Shown one piece after another: positions 1-5,657 of a stretch of DNA of 7,425 bases. The stretch comes from Gammaproteobacteria bacterium UBA4475 (GTDB lineage: Bacteria > Pseudomonadota > Gammaproteobacteria > Pseudomonadales > Azotimanducaceae). Below the pieces are notes generated by a model. It worked only from the letters and a program-made list of their open reading frames with translations, did no database searches and was not told where the DNA came from. The stretch's first letter is position 1. Each line of letters starts with the position of its first letter. The stretch is taken from positions 1 through 7,425 of the forward strand of contig DGOD01000149.1 of the NCBI GenBank assembly GCA_002389265.1, written 5' to 3'. The translations under genes were made by a program, and so were the position numbers.

Positions 1-229
1 GTGTCGCTGCTACGTCGTTTGATCGCTTCGCTTGCAGCGTAGCCGCATGTGTCTGCACCAGATCAACCGTAGCCTTGGGGCTGCAATCAAGCGAAGGCTC
101 TGGTCCATGGCCAGGGAGGTTCGGGCAGGTCCATGTGTTGGCCGCACCGCAAAGTGGCGAGAACCCCGCAAAGTCCTCGCCACATCCGGTAAACCCATGC
201 AGGGCAAGAATCTGTGCCTGTTTATTCAG
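1..229 (-). CDS. alpha/beta-hydrolase, MenH-like (N-terminal part, runs off left edge)
   Basis: Read on the minus strand from 229 down to 2, this frame is open for 76 codons and continues past the window edge. It contains ILALHGFTGCGEDF (residues 7-20), whose HGF segment is the usual oxyanion-hole motif after beta-strand 3, and CPNLPGHG (residues 35-42), matching the 'PDLPGHG' strand-4 motif of MenH-like hydrolases. The nucleophile elbow (GxSxG) would lie just beyond the edge, so catalytic competence cannot be judged. No signal peptide is visible, suggesting a cytoplasmic enzyme. The frame has no ATG, GTG or TTG between its upstream stop (TAA at 241-239) and the HGF motif. The best start is CTG at 229-227, giving (M)NKQAQILALHG, the expected N-terminal length; no Shine-Dalgarno precedes it. 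The gene diverges from the rest of the window and is probably unrelated to the sulfatase operon. The fold assignment is fairly secure; the substrate is unknown, and recent inactivation by start loss is possible. Confidence 0.72.
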   Translation of the reverse strand, partial: MNKQAQILALHGFTGCGEDFAGFSPLCGAANTWTCPNLPGHGPEPSLDCSPKATVDLVQTHAATLQAKRSNDVAAT

Positions 230-264
230 GGATAAATGTTACAATTGATATGTTAATACAATCT

Positions 265-270
265 AGGAGA
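265..270 (+). promoter_or_regulatory. Shine-Dalgarno of the recombinase remnant
   Basis: AGGAGA lies 8 bases before the ATG at 279. It is the only good Shine-Dalgarno I see before any gene start in the window. It fixes the original start of the decayed recombinase and contrasts with the operon genes downstream, which have none. Confidence 0.6.
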
Positions 271-278
271 AACCATAC

Positions 279-639
279 ATGATGATAAAATATATTTATT
301 CCCACTGGTGGCTTTCGTCAAGCGAGCAACGTCAGGCGCGAGGAATAACGGTAGACATGCCGCATCGTATGTTGAGGAACACGGTTATACCTTGGTAGAG
401 TTGACTGATTCTGGTGTCTCTGCATTTAAAAATAAGATCAATGCGACACACGGAAGACTTCAGCCGTCCTTAGGTGTAATTGAGTCTAAGGGGAAGTGCT
501 ACCTGATTCCATTCTACTTGTAGAAGCTCTGGATAGGTTGTCGCGTAATAAGTCCAGTACGGCTTGTTTGATGAATCGTAGAGTAGGTCATTCTGTTGGT
601 ATTTTATGGTCTGTATCCCATGAATGTGGGATTGCGTAG
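279..639 (+). pseudogene. serine recombinase / resolvase N-terminal domain, frameshifted remnant
   Basis: Three consecutive frames spell one degenerate resolvase-type N-terminal domain. From ATG 279, MMIKYIYSHWWLSSSEQRQ resembles the 'YSRxSSxxQ' strand with the catalytic serine, with the usual arginine replaced by histidine and the spacing disturbed. From about 350 the next frame reads YVEEHGYTLVELTDSGVSAF, the conserved 'aeehGl..v.tDeGvSAf' segment. From about 496 the third frame reads VLPDSILLVEALDRLSRNK, matching the 'G..l.VesLDRLSR' motif. Each frame change fits loss of one base (the second between about 490 and 496; a TAA at 487-489 closes the third frame upstream). After residues STACLMN similarity fades and the frame ends at TAG 637-639. 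Large serine recombinases of phages and integrative elements are usually several hundred residues, so only about the first 120 remain and no functional protein is expected. The remnant ends just before the fucosidase gene, suggesting an old mobile-element boundary. Confidence is high for a dead recombinase; the exact limits are approximate. Confidence 0.8.
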
Positions 640-660
640 ATTCTTCCCTTTTATTAATAT
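632..660 (+). promoter_or_regulatory. possible promoter of the fucosidase-sulfatase operon
   Basis: TTGCGT (632-637) and TAATAT (655-660) are separated by 17 bases and could act as weak -35 and -10 boxes. Transcription would then start near 667, leaving an extremely short leader before ATG 672. The match is poor (3/6 and 4/6 to the sigma-70 consensus) and the region is AT-rich, so chance similarity is quite possible. Confidence 0.25.
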
Positions 661-673
661 ATCCAAGATATAT
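657..673. repeat. perfect inverted repeat at the fucosidase start
   Basis: ATATATC-CAA-GATATAT is a perfect 7-bp inverted repeat with a 3-base centre. Its right arm covers the first two bases of the chosen ATG (672-674). It could be an operator for a dimeric regulator at the head of the operon, or an RNA hairpin that hides this start codon. Being AT-rich and short, it could also be chance. Confidence 0.4.
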
Positions 674-2177
674 GAAGCATAATCGGATGATGATCATGAC
701 TCTAGTCGGAGTTACCCTTGCACTCGCTGGCAACGCGATTGCAGACTCGATTGAAACTACTTGGGAATCCCTTGCTGAACACTACGAGGTGCCCGAGTGG
801 TTTGTGGATGGGAAGCTCGGAGTATGGTTCCACTGGGGAATACCATCTTCGATTCAGAACGGTCGGCCGCACGACGGTTCGCACTACGGTGCGTGGATGT
901 ATGGGACGGAGGGACAACTGAGTGCCTCGAAACACCCTGAAGCGGTTCAAAAGCTGACCGACTGGCACGACCAGACCTATGGCCCTCATGCCGAGTTTGG
1001 TTACGAAGATTTGGTGCCGATGTTTACGGCTGACAACTGGGACCCAGATGCACTGGTGAAAACGGTCAAGGACGTCGGTGCGCGGTTCATCATGCCAGTG
1101 GCGACGCATCACGATAATTTTGATATGTATGATTCGTTCCATTCATGGAACTCGGTCGAAATGGGGCCGAAACGCGACACGCTTCAGGAGTGGAAAGCCG
1201 CCGCGCAAAAGCATGGCCTCAAATTTGGTGTCTCGACGCATTTATATTGGTCGCCGCGCTTCTTTAACAGTGCTCGTCAATTCCAGCAGTCTGGCACGCT
1301 AGCGGGAGAGCTGTTTAACATGGATTATTCGCCTAAAACGTATTCGAGCGATGACGCTTGGAACGAGCATTGGTATCAGCGTTGTTGGGAGATTATTGAA
1401 AAATATGATCCTGATATGTTTAATAATGATTCGCCTTATCCGAATCTTCAGAGCGGGAAAGGGCTTGGGTTGAAGCTGTTCACCGAATATGTGAACAAGG
1501 ATCTTAAGGAAAATGGCGGGAAGCAGGATGTCGTACTTTCCTTCAAAGACTCCAAAAAGAACAAGCAGGCCTTCACTTATAATATGGAGCGCGGCAGCGC
1601 GGCAAACATTGAGCCTGAGCCGTGGATGTGGGCGACGGATCTATCTGGCACATGGTTCTACCGCGATGGTGCCACGAACCGTATGCCGATTCCGGTGATG
1701 ATTGGCAATGCGATCGACTCAATTAGTAAGAATGGTGTGGTGATGCTCAATATCGCTCTCACAGGCGACGGTCTCATCCCTAACAATCAGATGGAGTATC
1801 TCAATGCGTTCCGCGATCTGCTGCGAGTTAACGGCGAGGCTATTTACGGCAGTCGCCCGTGGAAGGTCTTTGGCGAAGGTCCAGTTGTGATCAAGCACGG
1901 ACGAGGGAATGAAAATCATGCCTCTTATAGTCAGACGGACATCCGTTTCACCACGAAAGACGGCGACCTCTATGCATTCGTGCTGGTGCCACCGACTGAA
2001 GATATCTTGATCAAGACACTCGCGACCGGGGGTGCACTTGAAGCTCCAGTCAAAGGAGTCTCGATGTTGAGCAGCAAGGAAACCATTATGTGGAAGCAAA
2101 TTAAGGAAGGTCTGCACATCCAGTTGCCCAAGGCATTGCCAGATACTTTGGCAGTTGGCTTTAAAATCTACTTTTAA
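672..2177 (+). CDS. secreted alpha-L-fucosidase, glycoside hydrolase family 29
   Basis: A 501-residue exported GH29 enzyme expected to release terminal alpha-L-fucose by a retaining mechanism. The start at 672 gives a clear signal peptide (MKHNR, hydrophobic core, cleavage after Ala22-Ile-Ala24); the in-frame ATG at 624 adds 16 residues unlike a signal and lies in the recombinase relic, while ATGs at 687, 690 and 696 are alternatives. Family landmarks in order: LGVWFHWGIPS (49-59), the 'fGiFiHWG' strand; VGARFIMPVATHHDNFDMYDS (135-155) with the paired histidines 146-147; PKRDTLQEW (166-174); HGLKFGVSTH (181-190); YDPDMFNNDSPYP (245-257), where Asp253 aligns with the nucleophile; ERG (306-308) followed by EPWMW, making Glu306 the candidate acid/base; MLNIALTGDGLIP (358-370); VNGEAIYGSRPW (386-397), the hinge to a C-terminal beta-sandwich (about 400-501). 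The usual tryptophan two residues before the nucleophile is Asn251. It is probably the first gene of the operon, 51 bases before the first sulfatase. Family assignment is strong; fucose specificity is inferred from the family. Confidence 0.92.
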   Translation: MKHNRMMIMTLVGVTLALAGNAIADSIETTWESLAEHYEVPEWFVDGKLGVWFHWGIPSSIQNGRPHDGSHYGAWMYGTEGQLSASKHPEAVQKLTDWHDQTYGPHAEFGYEDLVPMFTADNWDPDALVKTVKDVGARFIMPVATHHDNFDMYDSFHSWNSVEMGPKRDTLQEWKAAAQKHGLKFGVSTHLYWSPRFFNSARQFQQSGTLAGELFNMDYSPKTYSSDDAWNEHWYQRCWEIIEKYDPDMFNNDSPYPNLQSGKGLGLKLFTEYVNKDLKENGGKQDVVLSFKDSKKNKQAFTYNMERGSAANIEPEPWMWATDLSGTWFYRDGATNRMPIPVMIGNAIDSISKNGVVMLNIALTGDGLIPNNQMEYLNAFRDLLRVNGEAIYGSRPWKVFGEGPVVIKHGRGNENHASYSQTDIRFTTKDGDLYAFVLVPPTEDILIKTLATGGALEAPVKGVSMLSSKETIMWKQIKEGLHIQLPKALPDTLAVGFKIYF

Positions 2178-2228
2178 GTAAGCTATGTCGGTCACAGTTC
2201 TACAAGCCTGCTGCTGGATAAAAAATAC

Positions 2229-3740
2229 ATGAAAAAACAATTAGCCCTATTGGCTGTCGGCCTGTTTGCAGTCATTGCGTCTACGTTAGCCGTGCAGGCT
2301 TCTCAGCCGAACGTCATCTTTATTCTGACAGACGATCAACGTTTCGACTCGATGGGGTTGACTGGCAACACGGTTACGGAAACGCCACATCTCGATCGCT
2401 TGGCTCAAGAAGGCGTTTTCTTTAGTCAGGCCTTTGTGACGAGCCCGATCTGCGGCCCCAGTCGTGCGAACATCTTCACTTCGCAGTGGGAGCGTAAGAA
2501 CCGCATCGGTTTTACCAGCGTATCGAATAATTATGTGTCGCAGGAGGCCTTTGAGAATAGCTTCTTGATGCAAATGAAGCAGGCCGGCTATTCGACTGCT
2601 TTTATTGGCAAGCACCATACCAAGATCGTGGATCGCAGTAATAAACCGCTGAAGCAGAATATTGATTTCTGTTATTATGGGGAAGGGCACCTCGGGTTCT
2701 ATCCCGCTAAAAAACATAAGCAGTTTCGGAATTTAAAGACTCAGTCGCAGACTGAAGCCTTGTTTGAAGCGTTTCAGGCTTATTTGAATCCGAGCAATGA
2801 TTTCGCTTATTTCTATGAAAATGCGGATGTATCGATCAAAGAGCAGTTGCAGCCGCGTGATGCGAAAAAGCCTTTCTGTGCATGGATCAACTTGAACCTA
2901 CCGCATCAATCGAGCTTGGGAGGGATGGGCTCTAAGCCTGGAGATCCTGAGTTTTACTCGACACGGTATAAGCAGAATCAGTTTCAGGTGCCGCAAGGCT
3001 ATCCGAACAATTTAACATTGCCTGCAAACGTCATTACTCGAGAAGAACAACCGGGATATTACAAATTTAATGAAAACTCGCTTCGAGGTTCTTTGCTCAA
3101 GACCGCGCGGGCAGTGTATGGCATCGATCAGATGGTCGGAAATCTACGGGCGATGCTGGAGGAGATGCACCTCGCCGAGAATACCATCATCGTGGTCTTT
3201 TCGGATAATGGCTTGCTCTACGGCGAGCATGGCTTGGGCGGGAAGACGATGCTTTACGAAGAGTCCGTGCATGTGCCTTTGATTGTCTATTCACCCTTTT
3301 TGCCGGAAGGAAAGCGCGGAGTGCAACGCACCGATCTAGTGGTCGGGCAAGACATACCAGCGACACTCTTGGATATGGTCGGCATTGCTGTGCCGAATAC
3401 CTATCAGGGCGTCAGTATGGTGCCGTTGATCGAGGGGCAGGAGGTCGATTGGCGTCAGGATGTATTCCTTGAGAATTTGTTCACCGATCAAGGCTACGCG
3501 CGACAGGACTCGGTTCGCAGCGAGCGCTATAAATACATCCGTTACTACAGCAAGGAGGCAGATCGTAAGCAGTATCTGCCGGATGGTATCGCAGGTGAAG
3601 CGCCGATCTATGAGGAGCTGTTTGACCTAGAGTCGGATCCAAAGGAGCAGCGCAATTTGGTGAGTAACCCTGAATTCGCCTCCATCTTACAAGCGCAGCG
3701 AGCACGCTGTGACGAGCTAGTCACAGAACTGAAATTCTAA
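2229..3740 (+). CDS. exported S1-family sulfatase (first of three)
   Basis: A 503-residue formylglycine-dependent sulfatase that should hydrolyse a sulfate ester on a carbohydrate outside the cytoplasm. MKKQ begins a signal peptide with cleavage likely after Val22-Gln-Ala24. The mature enzyme starts at the first strand, PNVIFILTDDQR (27-38), with metal ligands Asp35 and Asp36. Cys75 in CGPSRANIFTS is the residue converted to formylglycine; the usual signature ends T-G, but here it is Thr84-Ser85. Other expected residues are present: Lys128 and His130 in IGKHHTK, His226 in LPHQS, Asp326-Asn327 in FSDNG, His334, and Lys339 in GGKTMLYEES. The end ELFDLESDPKEQRNL (463-477) is the typical sulfatase C-terminal subdomain. 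Sequence around 413-440 (FLENLF, RSERYKYIRYY) resembles the third sulfatase (FIENLF, TKRFKYFSYYE) more than the second, so these two are likely relatives. No Shine-Dalgarno is seen. The family is certain; the exact substrate and subfamily are not determined. Confidence 0.92.
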   Translation: MKKQLALLAVGLFAVIASTLAVQASQPNVIFILTDDQRFDSMGLTGNTVTETPHLDRLAQEGVFFSQAFVTSPICGPSRANIFTSQWERKNRIGFTSVSNNYVSQEAFENSFLMQMKQAGYSTAFIGKHHTKIVDRSNKPLKQNIDFCYYGEGHLGFYPAKKHKQFRNLKTQSQTEALFEAFQAYLNPSNDFAYFYENADVSIKEQLQPRDAKKPFCAWINLNLPHQSSLGGMGSKPGDPEFYSTRYKQNQFQVPQGYPNNLTLPANVITREEQPGYYKFNENSLRGSLLKTARAVYGIDQMVGNLRAMLEEMHLAENTIIVVFSDNGLLYGEHGLGGKTMLYEESVHVPLIVYSPFLPEGKRGVQRTDLVVGQDIPATLLDMVGIAVPNTYQGVSMVPLIEGQEVDWRQDVFLENLFTDQGYARQDSVRSERYKYIRYYSKEADRKQYLPDGIAGEAPIYEELFDLESDPKEQRNLVSNPEFASILQAQRARCDELVTELKF

Positions 3741-3757
3741 AATAAACTCAAAATTCT

Positions 3758-5635
3758 ATGAATAAAATTAAACAAAAACTTGTCGCGGGCTTATTATTAG
3801 CCTCCTGCATTCCGTTGGTTCAAGCGGAGACGGCGCAGCCACCTGTGGTGAGCCTGTCGAAACCAAATATCATTATTTTCTACGTCGATGATCTCGGTTG
3901 GCAGGATATCCAGATTAACGATCTGGATGCCCCCTGTCCTTACGAGACGCCGAATATGGTGAAGCTTGCCGCGTCCGGAATGAATTTCCCTCAAGGCTAT
4001 TCGCCGGCGCCTACGTGTTCGCCATCGCGTGCTGCGATTAACACGGGGCAGCACCCCGCTAAGACACGCTTCACGCACGTCACTTTGGATGATCGCAAAG
4101 ATGGCAAAAGCACCGAGCGCCTCATAGCTCCTTACTTAGAGTTACAAATTGATCGCAATTTGTTGACCAGCGCCGATGCGTTGAAAGCGAACGGCTACCG
4201 CACTGGGCATTCTGGGAAATGGCATGCTGGCCTGACTCCAGCGAGTTATGGTTTTGAAGTCGTCAATGAAGAGCGCGGCATTCATCGAAGTGTGCCGGAT
4301 CGCACCAAAGATTTTGCAACGAAGAACGATCCTAAATTCCCATTGAGTGTGGAGAAATACCCGCCTTACAGCGAAAAGAAGCCAGATGGTATCTCGTATC
4401 CTTACGACGAAGTGACGGGTTCCGCGATCGAGTTTATGGCCGAGGGCGGCGACGAGCCGTTCTTCCTCAATCTCTGTCACTGGATGGTTCACTGGCCGAT
4501 GCTGACACGCAATGGTGAATTGCTAGAGTATTACTGCGATAAATTTGGCCAACCTTTCCCGCCTAAAAAAGGTGACATGACCTTACCCGGTCAGCAGAAT
4601 CCTTACTTCGCATCCATGGTGACCAGTGTGGACTGGAGCCTTGGACGGATCATGGATTTCCTCGAGACGACCGACGACCCGCGCAGCCCCGGTAAAAAGC
4701 TGATCGAGACGACGTATATTTTCTTTAGCTCAGACAATGGGGGAGCCGAGCAGCGCGGGCCGGAAGTACTTTCGGATAATGCGCCACTGAAATATGGTAA
4801 AGGTCACACAGAAGGCGGCGGCGTTCGCGTGCCTCTCGTAATTTCTGGCCCAGGCATTGCTGCTGGCAGCGAGTTTGACGGAATGGTCAATCAACTCGAT
4901 TTCTTCCCTACGTTCTTGTCATTGACTGATTCCAAGATCGCCCCGAGCGATTTTGCAGAACTCAGTGGTTTGGACATCTCTTCAGTATTGCATGGCAAAG
5001 CCTCAAAGGTGCTGGATGCAAATGGTATCGAGCGTGAGTTTCTCTTCTGGCATTTTCCGCATGGTTCAGGCTGGAAGTCAGCGATTCGCAGCGGCGATTA
5101 TAAGCTCCACAAACGCTACGAAACGAATGATTACGAATTGTATCGGCTCTATCAGGACGGCCAGCGCAACGACTTCGAAGAAGCAAATGACTTAGCCAAG
5201 AATCCTGAATATGCCTCTGTGGTTCAGCGACTGAGCGGATTGCTGGAGGACGCACTCGTCTCCTCGAATGCAGAACTGCCTTACCTGAACCCAAACTACG
5301 CCGAGAACACGGCAGCAGTCGCCAGTCTAGGAAAGAGTTCGTTCAAGGAATCAACGCGTAACGCACGGCTCACAGTCAAACCGAGTGGCCCGATGGTGAA
5401 GGAAGCATCTGTGATTTATTGTGAAGCGCCAGTGGCTGACAAAAAGAAAAAGAGACGCGGTAGTAGAAGTGCGGTTACAGCGGAGTTTATCCCAGGAATG
5501 CGTTTGCCGGCTACGATTAGCGCAGATGGTTCAAGTGTGAGCGCGGTGATCCCGTCAAGTATCGATGGCTACTGTTTCATGCTGATCGATGAGAATGGGT
5601 TCATGCAATTCAGCGACGTTTCAACAGCGAAATAG
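3758..5635 (+). CDS. exported S1-family sulfatase with C-terminal extension (second of three)
   Basis: A 625-residue arylsulfatase-like enzyme, longer than its neighbours. Its N-terminus is a signal peptide with two readings: signal peptidase I cleavage after Val21-Gln-Ala23, or lipoprotein processing at Cys17 in the lipobox-like LASC (14-17). Core motifs: IIFYVDDLGW (39-48) with Asp44 and Asp45; CSPSRAAINTG (87-97) with formylglycine precursor Cys87 and a complete signature; SGKWHAG (152-158) with Lys154 and His156; CHWMVHWP (240-247) with His245; FSSDNGG (323-329) with Asp326-Asn327; and Lys348 before GHTEGGGVRVP. The sulfatase C-terminal subdomain (GDYKLHKRYETNDYELY, 446-462) is followed by about 120 extra residues (505-625), predicted mostly beta and Ig-like, including a basic stretch KKKKRR (562-567) and ending in LIDENGFMQFS. 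Similar tails occur on some PVC sulfatases. It starts 17 bases after the previous gene without a Shine-Dalgarno. Clearly a different S1 type from its two neighbours; the sulfate position it attacks is unknown. Confidence 0.92.
   Translation: MNKIKQKLVAGLLLASCIPLVQAETAQPPVVSLSKPNIIIFYVDDLGWQDIQINDLDAPCPYETPNMVKLAASGMNFPQGYSPAPTCSPSRAAINTGQHPAKTRFTHVTLDDRKDGKSTERLIAPYLELQIDRNLLTSADALKANGYRTGHSGKWHAGLTPASYGFEVVNEERGIHRSVPDRTKDFATKNDPKFPLSVEKYPPYSEKKPDGISYPYDEVTGSAIEFMAEGGDEPFFLNLCHWMVHWPMLTRNGELLEYYCDKFGQPFPPKKGDMTLPGQQNPYFASMVTSVDWSLGRIMDFLETTDDPRSPGKKLIETTYIFFSSDNGGAEQRGPEVLSDNAPLKYGKGHTEGGGVRVPLVISGPGIAAGSEFDGMVNQLDFFPTFLSLTDSKIAPSDFAELSGLDISSVLHGKASKVLDANGIEREFLFWHFPHGSGWKSAIRSGDYKLHKRYETNDYELYRLYQDGQRNDFEEANDLAKNPEYASVVQRLSGLLEDALVSSNAELPYLNPNYAENTAAVASLGKSSFKESTRNARLTVKPSGPMVKEASVIYCEAPVADKKKKRRGSRSAVTAEFIPGMRLPATISADGSSVSAVIPSSIDGYCFMLIDENGFMQFSDVSTAK
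3833..3861 (+). repeat. 29-bp segment shared with the third sulfatase gene, copy 1
   Basis: This stretch encodes AQPPVVSLSK, at the junction between the signal peptide and the first strand of sulfatase 2. It matches 26 of 29 bases at 5736-5764 in sulfatase 3. Its 3' part, GTGAGCCTGTCGAA (3848-3861), resembles a half-unit of the GAGCCTGTCGAA-type palindromic repeats dispersed in many bacterial genomes. Confidence 0.65.
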
Positions 5636-5657
5636 TTGCGAATAGACCGTTCAACAT

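Noticed and set aside
154..183. Inverted repeat GTGGCGAG ... CTCGCCAC with a 14-base loop, considered as a terminator or small RNA.
   Set aside because: It lies inside the open hydrolase frame, has no following T-run, and the frame's protein motifs explain the sequence.
10..207. Minus-strand open frame beginning MPCMGLPDVART.
   Set aside because: It is a different minus-strand frame from the one encoding the hydrolase motifs and has no recognisable features.
32..235. Plus-strand open frame of 67 codons starting with TTG.
   Set aside because: Its protein resembles nothing I know, while the antisense frame over the same bases has clear alpha/beta-hydrolase motifs.
308..523. Plus-strand frame of 71 codons as a standalone small protein.
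   Set aside because: Its similarity is to the middle of a resolvase domain, with flanking pieces in the other two frames, so it is a fragment of the pseudogene and not a separate gene.
624..671. Longer N-terminus for the fucosidase starting at ATG 624.
   Set aside because: The added residues MWDCVDSSLLLIYPRY lie in the recombinase relic and would bury the signal peptide that begins at 672.
470..733. Minus-strand frame of 87 codons opposite the recombinase relic and fucosidase start.
   Set aside because: No signal, motif or start context; it spans the junction of two plus-strand features and looks like chance openness.
2178..2228. The 51-base gap after the fucosidase as a terminator or internal promoter.
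   Set aside because: I see no convincing stem followed by a T-run and no good promoter pair, so it is most likely simple intra-operon spacing.
1719..2240. Long minus-strand open frame (173 codons) opposite the fucosidase 3' end.
   Set aside because: It is antisense to conserved GH29 sequence and shows no recognisable protein motif.
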